Shown in pieces: positions 7,509-16,325 of a DNA stretch of 45,363 nt (its first letter is position 1; the number at the start of each line of letters is the position of its first letter). The stretch comes from Spirochaetaceae bacterium (GTDB lineage: Bacteria; Spirochaetota; Spirochaetia; DSM-27196; SLAA01). Where the stretch lies: NCBI GenBank assembly GCA_003552985.1, contig PUPD01000233.1, positions 1 through 45,363 on the forward strand, in the 5' to 3' direction. The position numbers and the translations under genes are program-made. The notes below the pieces were generated by a model. That model made no database searches and was not told the DNA's origin. It was given only the letters and a program-made list of their open reading frames with translations.

Positions 7509-9305
7509 CTAACCAAACCCTTGCAAGGGGTTTGTCTTGGTAATCCATTGAGCGATTAACGTACAGGTGATAACCATCACTACGATGATGACACCGATCG
7601 CATCAGCGAACTGGCGAAGCCCGAGATCGAGATAACCGATCGTTAGCGGCGCGAGAAGCATGGTCCGTGGTGTGACCAAAAGAATCACGAGGTTCAGATC
7701 CTTTACCGTAGAGACAAAGGTCAGGATGAACCCGCCGATGTATCCACGTTTCGTGAGCGGCAACAGAATCCGGCGAAGGCGTCTACCGAAGCTCGCCCCG
7801 TGCATCTCCGCACTCTCTTCTAAACTCGCCCCAACCTGCATCATCGAGGATATCCCCATCCGCCCTGCGAACGGGAGCCGGTTTACCATACATGCAACCA
7901 CCAGAATCGCGAACGTTCCATAAAGCGCTGGGATAGGTCCTCGTGGTTGCGCGAACATTGTGAGGTATATCGATCCGAATGCGATTCCCGGGATAACGAA
8001 CGGAATAAACGAAATAAGCTCTACGAACTTTGAGATCGGTCGTCCACGCGTTTTGGTTACGGCGTATCCTATGAGCATACCGACAAAAGCTGTTCCGAAC
8101 CCCACGATCAGGCCGAGCCGCAGCGTATTCCAGGCGGCCGAGAGGATTCGGGGCTCCACGAGCACGCCGCGAAATCCCTCTCGACCTTCACCGATCCAGT
8201 ACATCAGCGTCAGGTTCGATAATGAGAAATCTCCTAGGCGTGCCTGAAGACTCTGAACCACGAGAAAAAACACCGGAAAGGCCGCGAAGGAGCCGAATAT
8301 TAGCGCGACGATCGCACCGATCGGTTTTCGCTTCGCTCCAAGACTTACGGTTCGCTTAGAAACCCCTTTTCCTCCCACGGTAGTAAACTGTCGTCTTCGA
8401 CCGAGAAGACGGCTATTTAGGAGTATAACCGCACCGGACAACACGATAAGCACTATCGTGAGGACGAACACGTCGCCAAACCGACCGATATTGGCCGCTC
8501 TATACAACGACGTGGCGAGCACGCGATACCCAACCGGTATCCCGAGAATCCGCGGAACACCGAACGTTCCGATCCCGTCTGCAAACGTAAGGATAAACGC
8601 CGAACCTATTGCAGGCAGTAGAATCGGTAGAGTGACTTTCCGAAGCAAAGTGCCGCCCTGCACTCCATGGAGAATTGCGGCCTCTTCCAGAGAAGCATCA
8701 ACCGTTCCTAGCGCCGCTGAGGTTAAAATGTAGCTATAGGCAAAGTAGTTCACCGCGAGAACGCAGATCATCGGGATAGGGCCGTACGCCAACCAGGCTG
8801 GTGGCGGGACACCTGCAACGCTTTGGAAAAAACCCGGATGTCCAACGCCAATTTCGGTGCTTCCGAATACCGTCGTCCACGCTAGCGCCAATGTCCAAGA
8901 CGGCATGATGTACGGCAGTATCGCGCAGAAGCCGATAATCCGTTTGTATGCCATGTCCGTTTTGACCATTAGCCACGCGAGCGAGATACCTAACGCCATC
9001 GCAATAACGGTAAAGGAGCCACTGACAACAAGCGTGTTAACAAGCGGCCCATACAGTAGCTGCATACTGGCACGACCGCTTGCGAACATCCGTTCCCAGT
9101 AATAGAGCGTCGCTTCGCCGGCTGCATCCGCGCCCACACGTAAGGTCTCCCCGGTTTGTACTTGGAAGCTCGAGATTATCATCTCACCGACCGGCACGAG
9201 TATCAGGTAACCGAAAACGAGAATGCACAGCCAAGCTATTACGGCGCCGGGATTACTGAGGAAAGTTCGCGTCTTGCGCCCTAACTTCACGATCATGGTA
9301 TTCAT
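7509..9305 (-). CDS. fused double-domain ABC permease (FbpB-like)
   Basis: This 598-residue membrane protein carries two inner-membrane permease domains in one chain, the FbpB/SfuB layout of the ferric/sugar-phosphate/2-aminoethylphosphonate-type ABC family. The two EAA loops are visible: ASLEEAAILHGVQGGTLLRK (about residues 200-220) and ASLEESAEMHGASFGRRLRR (about 490-510), each followed by a Leu-Pro segment. About a dozen hydrophobic helices alternate with charged loops; the first (WLCILVFGYLILVPVGEMII) is at 25-45. The start ATG 9305 has only a weak purine-rich stretch upstream; a second ATG at 9296 is possible. A strong hairpin in the 135-bp gap to the binding-protein gene probably lets the binding protein be made in excess. 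Confidence 0.9.
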   Translation of the reverse strand: MNTMIVKLGRKTRTFLSNPGAVIAWLCILVFGYLILVPVGEMIISSFQVQTGETLRVGADAAGEATLYYWERMFASGRASMQLLYGPLVNTLVVSGSFTVIAMALGISLAWLMVKTDMAYKRIIGFCAILPYIMPSWTLALAWTTVFGSTEIGVGHPGFFQSVAGVPPPAWLAYGPIPMICVLAVNYFAYSYILTSAALGTVDASLEEAAILHGVQGGTLLRKVTLPILLPAIGSAFILTFADGIGTFGVPRILGIPVGYRVLATSLYRAANIGRFGDVFVLTIVLIVLSGAVILLNSRLLGRRRQFTTVGGKGVSKRTVSLGAKRKPIGAIVALIFGSFAAFPVFFLVVQSLQARLGDFSLSNLTLMYWIGEGREGFRGVLVEPRILSAAWNTLRLGLIVGFGTAFVGMLIGYAVTKTRGRPISKFVELISFIPFVIPGIAFGSIYLTMFAQPRGPIPALYGTFAILVVACMVNRLPFAGRMGISSMMQVGASLEESAEMHGASFGRRLRRILLPLTKRGYIGGFILTFVSTVKDLNLVILLVTPRTMLLAPLTIGYLDLGLRQFADAIGVIIVVMVITCTLIAQWITKTNPLQGFG

Positions 9306-9347
9306 GTTGTTTCCGTTTCTCAGAAATATACGGCTCAGATGCCAGGC

Positions 9348-9373
9348 ACCCCGCTGCTACTACGCAGCGGGGT
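9348..9373. other. strong intercistronic hairpin
   Basis: ACCCCGCTGC (9348-9357) and GCAGCGGGGT (9364-9373) form a perfect 10-bp stem with a six-base TACTAC loop. It lies between the end of the binding-protein gene and the start of the permease on the minus strand. There is no T-run after it, so it is more like a mRNA-stabilising or partial-attenuation hairpin of the malE-malF kind than a full terminator. Confidence 0.65.
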
Positions 9374-9440
9374 ACTGATCAGTCTTTCTTTGAAGAGACA
9401 CAGGCATGTGCTCTTCACGCCTAACGGCGAGCCAACAGTA

Positions 9441-10616
9441 TCATTCATGCAACTGCCAGAAGTCGATCACCTCATCGGTCGTACCGAGCGCCGCCTCCAA
9501 GGCTGTATCCAGCAGAATGTTGAAGTCATCAAGCGTGAGCTCAGCCAGCGGACCTGTCGATTCTACTTCCGGATCAACCGGGAAATCTGCGCCCCACCAC
9601 GGGTCTCCGCCTTCTTGAGAAGTGAGATAGCGAATCACCAGCTTCGCTTGGTTGGGGCTCTCACTGAAAGCGCCCATGGAGATCGGCCGCGAAGACGTCA
9701 CCGTCGGGGCAACCTCGGTATCGAGATGGAAGTCATACTGCCCTTCCAACACGTTACGGTAGACCGACTGTGTGCCCATGCCGACCATGCGCTCGCCACG
9801 CTCTTGCGCAGCGGTAATCGCTTCCGCTACATCAGTATGACTAGGCACAACGCGAGCATCATTCTCGAGCATTCTGAGAATCCACTCATAGCCGGCGTTC
9901 TCAGTCTGCAGCTCGATAGGCTCTCCGAAATAGTCTTCGTATAGTTCCTCCATCAGCTCGGCATTGGTGACAAAGGCCACCATGATGTCGGCAACGGTTG
10001 AGGAATCAAGCGGACTCCGCCATACCACCCGATTACGCCAGTCTTCGGTAGTTAGCTCCCATACGTTCTCGTACGGCACCGAATCGTCATTCTCGTCTCC
10101 GGTAGAGTAATACCAGGTCCCCACGCTCCACCGATGAATAAGGGTAGGAGTGAGGTCACGCTCTTCCAGACGCGCTTCCAGCTCGCGTGGAGCGTAATGA
10201 ACTATCGCGTCACGCTCATGCATCAGCTGAGCGTAGTAGACAGGTGTGGCACCACCCAGGATTACGTCAGCGTTGTATATCCCGGCGTCGAACTCGCGTT
10301 GGAGTCGTTCAATGATCTCGGAGTTACTCATGTTGAGCACTTCGACTTCCAGGCCGTACATCTCGTTGAAGTCATCGATTGGATCAAAAGCCCGGCTCGT
10401 GTTCGAGTAGATGGTAGCCGGCGGTTCTTCTCGTGCGGCCTCAAGTATTGCGTCCCAGTCCTCTTCCTCCGGTTGATACGGACCGACTTCGGCTTGACGC
10501 TTCCAATCGTCCAGACGGTCCACATCGTCCGGTTCGGCTGCCCCGCCGGCCCAAACTCCGCTAGTCACCAACCCTAGTGCCAGCAGTGAAATAAGTAAAC
10601 GCGAAAACAATCTCAT
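9441..10616 (-). CDS. periplasmic substrate-binding protein of the ABC importer
   Basis: This 391-residue exported binding protein is of the family-1/iron(III)-type fold (FbpA, AfuA, PgtC relatives). The signal peptide is MRLFSRLLISLLALGLVTSG followed by VWAGGAAE, with probable cleavage after VWA and no lipobox cysteine, so it is a free periplasmic protein. The mature part has a conserved start (VGPYQPEEEDWDAILEAARE) and end (IRYLTSQEGGDPWWGADFPV) shared with the divergent lipoprotein at 10858. AAGGAGG sits seven bases before ATG 10616. It is the first gene of the importer operon. Iron is the default annotation, but the neighbours (sensor triad, phosphatase, sugar isomerase) favour a phosphorylated sugar or similar anion. 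Confidence 0.88.
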   Translation of the reverse strand: MRLFSRLLISLLALGLVTSGVWAGGAAEPDDVDRLDDWKRQAEVGPYQPEEEDWDAILEAAREEPPATIYSNTSRAFDPIDDFNEMYGLEVEVLNMSNSEIIERLQREFDAGIYNADVILGGATPVYYAQLMHERDAIVHYAPRELEARLEERDLTPTLIHRWSVGTWYYSTGDENDDSVPYENVWELTTEDWRNRVVWRSPLDSSTVADIMVAFVTNAELMEELYEDYFGEPIELQTENAGYEWILRMLENDARVVPSHTDVAEAITAAQERGERMVGMGTQSVYRNVLEGQYDFHLDTEVAPTVTSSRPISMGAFSESPNQAKLVIRYLTSQEGGDPWWGADFPVDPEVESTGPLAELTLDDFNILLDTALEAALGTTDEVIDFWQLHE

Positions 10617-10799
10617 GCTCTTGCCTCCTTAAAGCTTTGCGACCGAACTATCCGATCCGGCCCTCGCAAAAAATCATTACATGCGTGAGCAACCGCCGCT
10701 ATGTCCTCAGTTGTCCAATTACGTCCATACAAGTTCAGCTGCAGTTCTACCAAGCAGCAGCGCGAGCCGCCACCATCAGCTCATGCGTACCAAGATCTA

Positions 10800-10827
10800 T
10801 TGTCATCACGGTCTGTTTATGTAATCA
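10800..10827 (+). promoter_or_regulatory. candidate promoter of the sensor operon in the divergent intergenic region
   Basis: In the 241 bp between the two divergent binding-protein genes, TTGTCA (10800-10805) and TAATCA (10822-10827) are 16 bp apart and face the lipoprotein gene. A 7-bp inverted pair, ATTACAT at 10676-10682 and ATGTAAT at 10819-10825, lies near each end of the region; one arm overlaps this -10. These may be sites for the AraC-type regulator encoded downstream, but this is unproven. Confidence 0.35.
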
Positions 10828-10857
10828 TTCCAACGAAAGTCGAGTTGAGAAACCATC

Positions 10858-12066
10858 ATGTCTGAGGAGTTCGCGCAAAAGAAGGGCACCCATCTTTGCT
10901 CCGTTGTTGCAGCCTTACTGTTTGCACCTGCGTTGTTACTGCTTTCGTGCTCGCCCGGCAGCCGGATTACGGACGAAGACACAAACGGCTCACCAAAAAA
11001 TAATGCGTATCACGACTGGCTTAGGGAGGCTGAGCTCGGCCCGTATCAACCGCAAGAGGAAGACTGGAACGCCATTCTCAGCGAAGCGCTTACGGAACCA
11101 CCCCTAAAGGTCTATTCTGCAACCACAAGGGCGGTGGAAGCAATCGAGCAACTTAACGAGAAGACTGGGCTGAGGGTGCGAACAATGACGTTCAGTACGA
11201 ACGAGCTCATAGAACGTGTTCGTCGCGAATGGGACGCCGGCATCCAGGAAGCGGGAGTGGTATTTGTCGGCAACCCCGCTATGGTCAAGCAGCAACTACT
11301 GTCTCAGAACGCGGTAACTCGGTACGTACCTCGGGAGCTCGAGCCATATATTGAAGAACACGAGGCTGAGCCGTTGTTACGTCACCGCTACAGCGTCGGA
11401 ACGTGGTACTACACTACCTCAGACGGCTCCGAGAGTGTTCCTTACGAAAACATTTGGGAGCTTACGAGCGAGAAGTGGCGCGGTCGCGTGGTGATGCGTG
11501 ACCCGTTGGAGTCAGGAACCCTTCTGGCCGTATTCACCGCTTTGATCGATCGAGAACGGGAAATGGTTGCGGCGTACGAAGAGTATTTCAACGAGCCGCC
11601 CGAGTTCGGATCCAATAGCGCCGGTCTTGAGTTTCTCAAGCGGTTGTTGGCCAACGACCCGATAATCGTCCCAAACGTGCATGACGTCGCTGAAACAGTT
11701 ACCGAAGGATCGGCACCGATGGTCGCCATCTCAACACAATCCCTGTACCGCCAGGTGCTTGAAGGCGTCTACGACTTTGCTATCGATACAGAAGTCAATC
11801 CGACTGTTCTGACGCTTCGTTTGATCGGTATCGTGAGCATGACGGATGCACCGAATCAAGCAAAAGTCGTTATTCGCTACCTGATGTCACAAGAGGGTGG
11901 TGATGCATGGTGGGGTGCTGACTTCCCGGTGAACCAGCAAGTGACACCAACCGGCCCAATGGCCGAGCTAACTCTCGATGCATTCGAAACGCTATGGGAA
12001 CCAAGTGTGGACGAGATGCTCGATACTCGTGATGAGTTCATTGAGTTTTTCTTGAGATACCGATAG
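10858..12066 (+). CDS. substrate-binding lipoprotein, probable sensor component (HptA/PgtC-like)
   Basis: This 402-residue paralogue of the importer's binding protein has instead a lipoprotein signal: a hydrophobic segment FAPALLLLSC with the Cys at about residue 31, so the protein is anchored to a membrane. The two share ELGPYQPQEEDWNAILSEAL near the start, YSVGTWYYTTSD in the middle, and RYLMSQEGGDAWWGADFPVN near the end. It heads an operon with a LytS/YesM-type kinase (30 bp downstream) and an AraC-type regulator. The same gene order is known for HptA-HptS-HptR of Staphylococcus aureus, which senses glucose 6-phosphate, and a related pair works in PgtC/PgtB. By analogy this protein binds the importer's ligand and signals through the kinase. 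ATG 10858 has no good ribosome binding site, but no other start precedes the signal sequence. Confidence 0.85.
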   Translation: MSEEFAQKKGTHLCSVVAALLFAPALLLLSCSPGSRITDEDTNGSPKNNAYHDWLREAELGPYQPQEEDWNAILSEALTEPPLKVYSATTRAVEAIEQLNEKTGLRVRTMTFSTNELIERVRREWDAGIQEAGVVFVGNPAMVKQQLLSQNAVTRYVPRELEPYIEEHEAEPLLRHRYSVGTWYYTTSDGSESVPYENIWELTSEKWRGRVVMRDPLESGTLLAVFTALIDREREMVAAYEEYFNEPPEFGSNSAGLEFLKRLLANDPIIVPNVHDVAETVTEGSAPMVAISTQSLYRQVLEGVYDFAIDTEVNPTVLTLRLIGIVSMTDAPNQAKVVIRYLMSQEGGDAWWGADFPVNQQVTPTGPMAELTLDAFETLWEPSVDEMLDTRDEFIEFFLRYR

Positions 12067-12096
12067 TTCTTTGTTGAGGAAGACGTCGATAAGCAC

Positions 12097-13794
12097 GTGA
12101 ACAGAGATATGGCGCAACGATCTGCAAGTCCGGAAGCGTTTCCAAGCGTTCGTCGAACAACACAGCGTGGGATCATCAGCTTTGTTGTCGTGATCGTTCT
12201 TGTCCTGTTAACACTGGCGATCTCGGTTTTCATTTCTAGAGAACTCGTGACTCATTATAGGCATGTCGTGCGCACCTCTAGCCAGTTGAGTCAGATCCGC
12301 ACGCATTCGGCAACCCTGACCGCCTCGGTCGACCACGACACGCTCTTAGCCGAAGAATCGAATTTCCGGCTGACGCGCTCCACGCTCAACCGAATCTCCG
12401 AAGAAGTACAAGCAGTGGAACTTCAATGCATAGGAGAGTACGATTGCGGCCAGCGACTGAGAATCATCGATGGGCTCGTGAGATACTCGGTGGATTTATT
12501 GTCCGAGATAGAAGCGGAACTGAGTGAAGCCCCCGACCTGGTCTCCGGAACCGACGATGCAAGCAGGAACGCAACACTGCTGGTTCGAGCGCTTCGGCAG
12601 TTGGTAGTTGAAACCGGCGAACTCAATGATCGCGTGACGGAGTACTGGGAGCTGTGGAGCACGGATTTTCTGGAGACGTACAGTACCGTCTATTTCGGGT
12701 TTTTGACCGGATTCGCTACACTGCTCTTGGTTATGCTGGTACTGGGAGTTCGCGTATTCGGTCGCCTCGTAGTCGATCTGGACGAGATGGGTGCGCTCGC
12801 ACGACAAGCCATCTTATCTGCCGGCCGCTACGGGGCATCCACGGATGCGGCACCCGTACGGAATCGTGAGCATCTTGAGCATCTTGAGCCATCAAAAAAC
12901 CGCGCTGGGGATGAACCGGCGAACTCCAGCTCACCGCAATCAGATGAGAACGATGAAGTGGTATTACCGTATATAGGCGCCGACAGTTCGAAGCGGGCTC
13001 CGTATCCCCACTACTCCGAGTTGATGCCGATCCTCGCATCGATTGAAAGAACCGAAAAAGAAGCGACAAGGGCTACACAGGCAGTACTGTACGGCATCGA
13101 ACTAGAGGCACGCCTGCAACGGGAAAAGGCCGCACGCCTCGAGAAGGAGAAGTTTCTTCACAAAACAAGATTGCAGATGCTGCAGATGCAGATTAATCCA
13201 CATTTTCTCTTCAATACGTTGGGATTAATCCGTCGCATGGCTGAAAAAGATGCCGGCACAGTTGCTGCCGGTGCCATCGAACGGTTGTCACAGATTCTTC
13301 GCTACAGCCTCGACACCGAACGCTTGCTCGTTCCGTTTGAGGATGAGTGGGACGCGGTGGCCGCATATGTGGAGATTCAGAGCTTACGTCACCAGGATCG
13401 CATTACGTTTTTTCTTGAGAACAACGTAGAAACAGATCGATATTTCGTCCCACCCCTGACTATTCAACCGATGATTGAAAACAGTATAGAACACGGGTTC
13501 GCCGGCGGCTCGGGTTCAGGAAGAATTACGATTTTGGCAGAGCAAACACCCGAGGAGTATCTCCTGATCACTGTGAATGACGACGGTGTGGGGTTGGGTT
13601 GCTGGGAATCTTCGAATGATATCCCGACATCCGAGGGTCCAAAGAGCCGCCAACGAATCGGTCTCAGGAACATTTTGGAGCGTGGTCAATTCTGTTATGA
13701 CGGGGATTTTCGGTTCTCAATCAGGAACCGGACTCCTTCAGGAACTCGTGCTGAAGTTCTGATTCCACCGATCGACGAGGCGGATCAATCGTGA
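12097..13794 (+). CDS. membrane sensor histidine kinase (LytS/YesM type)
   Basis: This 565-residue kinase has a transmembrane helix at about 25-48 (SFVVVIVLVLLTLAISVFIS), an extracytoplasmic helical domain of about 140 residues, a second helix at about 193-217 (FGFLTGFATLLLVMLVLGVR), and a polar linker that is not conserved-looking (about 240-320). A coiled coil leads into the His_kinase domain: LQMLQMQINPHFLFNTLGLI with phosphoacceptor His369. The HATPase_c part shows the N-box PMIENSIEHGF and the G-box VNDDGVGLG. GTG 12097 is used; ATG 12109 in the same frame is an alternative. The stop overlaps the regulator's GTG as GTGA. The extracytoplasmic domain is too small for a sugar-binding fold and probably docks with the lipoprotein encoded just upstream. 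Confidence 0.9.
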   Translation: MNRDMAQRSASPEAFPSVRRTTQRGIISFVVVIVLVLLTLAISVFISRELVTHYRHVVRTSSQLSQIRTHSATLTASVDHDTLLAEESNFRLTRSTLNRISEEVQAVELQCIGEYDCGQRLRIIDGLVRYSVDLLSEIEAELSEAPDLVSGTDDASRNATLLVRALRQLVVETGELNDRVTEYWELWSTDFLETYSTVYFGFLTGFATLLLVMLVLGVRVFGRLVVDLDEMGALARQAILSAGRYGASTDAAPVRNREHLEHLEPSKNRAGDEPANSSSPQSDENDEVVLPYIGADSSKRAPYPHYSELMPILASIERTEKEATRATQAVLYGIELEARLQREKAARLEKEKFLHKTRLQMLQMQINPHFLFNTLGLIRRMAEKDAGTVAAGAIERLSQILRYSLDTERLLVPFEDEWDAVAAYVEIQSLRHQDRITFFLENNVETDRYFVPPLTIQPMIENSIEHGFAGGSGSGRITILAEQTPEEYLLITVNDDGVGLGCWESSNDIPTSEGPKSRQRIGLRNILERGQFCYDGDFRFSIRNRTPSGTRAEVLIPPIDEADQS

Positions 13795-15353
13795 GCGCAA
13801 ATAATGGCTGGGGCGTATTGGTGGTGGAAGACGAGTCTTGGGAGCGAGATGCTCTCTGCTCGATCGTACGCTCCGATGAAGACAACCGAATCACTCTGTT
13901 AGGCTCCGCTGCAGACGGCCACTCCGCATATCGGCTTGTAGGTGAACTGCAACCCGATATACTCTTGCTAGATATTCAAATTCCAGGCGTGAATGGCCTG
14001 GAGCTGGCCGGCCGAATGCGCGACGACGGGTGGGAAGGCGAGATTATCGTCCTTACTGCACACAAGTCGTTCGATTACGCACGCTGGGCTCTCGAGGTAC
14101 GTGCAGCTCAATACCTGCTCAAACCGGTGGATAGCACTCGGCTGCTCAATCTGCTCCACCAGTCGTGTGTTGCTCTAGAACAGCGGAGTTTGATTCACTC
14201 GCAGGATCCGGTAACGGTTGGCAAGTTAGCCGGGCGCTTCAGCTCAATCGCCGAGGATCAGTTTTTTCGTGACGTATTGCTCCCGCGTTCGGGTTCCGCA
14301 ACAACGATCGAGCGATACCGTCTTCTTTTGGACTTGCCTTTGATAAGAGGGGTGTGCTTTTCCGTATATGGAGAAGGCGCAACCGGCCTGGACGACAGAA
14401 TCACGAAAGCATTACGACGTCGAGTCTGGACACAGAGCGAACGAATGCTCACCAAAGCAGTTGGACACTCTGTTGTGTGCATTGCTTTCAGTGAGCGCGC
14501 GATTGGCGAGCTTTTCGAGAGCGCCGAGACCGGCGCCGAAACAGGGGCGAGATTCCTCATACGGTTGACAAACGAACCGCATCACCCGTTTGTCGGAGGC
14601 ACGTTCGGCGATATCGAGAGTCTTTTCGAGGCCTTTGAAGCATGCATCCGATTCGTGCCTAAAGCCCGGGAAGCGCCACGGGAGAAGGGCTATTTCCGCA
14701 TGGAGAAAAACCTTCGAGAAGCCCTCCTCGACTGCAGACTTGATATAGCGACCAAGACCATTCATGCTTTACTTGAACAATGGTTGGTAGACACTGATCC
14801 GGAAACCACATCATACGAGATGGAACTGCATGCAGCACACTATATGCGAACAGTTTTCGGCACCGTTCAGCATTACGTATACGAGCAGCTCGGTTCTCAT
14901 GCTACAGTGATCGATCTCACACCATTCGAACGCGCTACGGAACACCCAAGTTTCGAAGCGGTTACCGAGGCGTGCCTGCAGTGTGCGTTCACCGCAGTAG
15001 AACGCCTCCAAGGTCTTTCGGAGCCTCCCTCCCATCGAACCGTTCGACTTGCAAAAGAGCATATCGCGTCAAACTATCATAGGGCTCTCACGCTTGAGTC
15101 GGTGGCGTCTGAAGTTGGGGTCAGTGCACCGTACTTATCCAAGCTTTTCAACCGGGTCGATGGAGGAACGTTTAAGGATCATCTAACCCGCACCCGAGTC
15201 TACCAGGCGAGACGCTTACTTGCTGAGGGCGGCTACAGCATCGATACAGTTGCGCAGCGCGTAGGCTATAGTGATGGCAGTGCATTGCACAAAGCCTTCA
15301 GGCGCATCACCGGCTTGGGCCCGCAATCCAACGCCCAACTGCAAAGCGACTAG
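13791..15353 (+). CDS. response regulator with AraC-type DNA-binding domain (YesN/HptR-like)
   Basis: This 520-residue protein has a receiver domain at about 8-125: acidic pair in VVEDESWER, phosphoacceptor Asp61 in DILLLDIQIPGVNGLE, the Thr of IVLTAHKS, and the Lys of YLLKPVD. A long middle region (about 140-410) of the kind seen in YesN proteins follows. Two AraC helix-turn-helix motifs are at about 418-520: LTLESVASEVGVSAPYLSKL and YSIDTVAQRVGYSDGSALHK. GTG 13791 overlaps the kinase stop. It is expected to activate the importer operon and probably its own operon when phosphorylated by the kinase. The receiver and both DNA-binding motifs look intact. Confidence 0.9.
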   Translation: MSANNGWGVLVVEDESWERDALCSIVRSDEDNRITLLGSAADGHSAYRLVGELQPDILLLDIQIPGVNGLELAGRMRDDGWEGEIIVLTAHKSFDYARWALEVRAAQYLLKPVDSTRLLNLLHQSCVALEQRSLIHSQDPVTVGKLAGRFSSIAEDQFFRDVLLPRSGSATTIERYRLLLDLPLIRGVCFSVYGEGATGLDDRITKALRRRVWTQSERMLTKAVGHSVVCIAFSERAIGELFESAETGAETGARFLIRLTNEPHHPFVGGTFGDIESLFEAFEACIRFVPKAREAPREKGYFRMEKNLREALLDCRLDIATKTIHALLEQWLVDTDPETTSYEMELHAAHYMRTVFGTVQHYVYEQLGSHATVIDLTPFERATEHPSFEAVTEACLQCAFTAVERLQGLSEPPSHRTVRLAKEHIASNYHRALTLESVASEVGVSAPYLSKLFNRVDGGTFKDHLTRTRVYQARRLLAEGGYSIDTVAQRVGYSDGSALHKAFRRITGLGPQSNAQLQSD

Positions 15354-15413
15354 CACGGCGGTACCGGGCAGCGCCCCCGACTGCTCCGCGCCACTCTTGA
15401 GCTGCAACGCGTT

Positions 15414-16078
15414 CTATCCTTGTAACACATAATTCATGACCGTTTCCGCGGTGGTGACGTCAACGATCAAGACATCGACTATCCCCAATCTGAGCAAACC
15501 GAGAATGCTTTCGACCTTATGAAAGCCGCCTGCCACAGCTGCATCGTACGGGTGTACTCTTCGCTCTGCTTGATTGTTTCAAGGGCCAAGTGTTCAGCCC
15601 AAAACGGCAGGTACACCGGATTCGCTTGTGCCCGACAACTCTCAGCGAAGCTGTGAATGATGTGGCTTATGTTGGAATGCTTGTCGGAGATTCTGCTGCT
15701 GCCGCCGGAGACCGGCACAATCCGCCATTGAGCACGTACGACTTGGCTGGGTGCGTGCGCCACCTGATACATCGTGGTCCCCCAACCGAAACCAATCGTC
15801 AGAGGCTCATCGGGCAATACGGTTTCTAAGAAATTACGGGCATATGCCGCGAGCGTAACCGACAGACGATCGGGCCGTACTGAAGGAGGAGTCGTGACGA
15901 GCCTTACGAGACCGAACTCCGATTGGAAGAATGCCTCTAAGTGTGGTTGGATGAACTCACTAGAAACAGTGTCGAGATCAATTATGCAAGCATTGAGTCG
16001 TCGCCCGATGGCATTCCCCAGAGTCGATTCCCCACATCCAGGAGGTCCTGCTATAAGAGTCAATGTTGGTGTTTCCAT
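15414..16078 (-). pseudogene. P-loop kinase-like protein, Walker Lys lost and C-terminus frameshifted
   Basis: From ATG 16078 the frame reads METPTLTLIAGPPGCGESTL, a P-loop NTPase start. The Walker A consensus GxxGxGK[ST] here has Glu in place of the essential Lys (GPPGCGEST). The chain continues FGWGTTMYQVAHAPSQVVRA and YTRTMQLWQAAFIRSKAFSV, then stops at 15479 (SVCSDWG). In the next frame the natural-looking tail continues as LRLGIVDVLIVDVTTAETVM and ends at 15414, so a frameshift lies near 15490-15510. A kinase/AAA-type ATPase of about 220 residues is the likely ancestor. With both the catalytic Lys and the end of the protein altered, it is probably inactive; the Lys change might also be genuine neofunctionalisation. 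Confidence 0.7.
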
Positions 16079-16325
16079 TGGCTCGATGCTATCCGCAGAA
16101 TACGGTTGAACCAATCGGGGGGTCCCCGGCACACGTAGCTCTCATCTCTTTTCAAGTCTGAGCGCGCCAGAGTTCACCCCTCGCGGAGCAACGGGAGCAA
16201 CAGCGAGGTGGGCGGCACCGTTATACTCCAGCCCCAACGCGGGCGGCTTCCGGTGGTTGCCGAAACAGATTTCGGTATTGATCTCCCACAGAACTCATGT
16301 CAGTATGGAGCCGCAGCGAGGGCTC

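Noticed and set aside
6311-10616. Plain annotation as a ferric iron importer
   Set aside because: The family is mixed in substrate; nothing in the sequence shows an iron site I can identify, and the neighbours point to sugar phosphates. Left as importer of undetermined substrate.
16190-16245. A T-box-like string (GGTGGGCGGCACCG) before the M20 peptidase gene
   Set aside because: The full T-box consensus, a specifier loop and an antiterminator are not visible, and T-boxes are not expected in this kind of organism.
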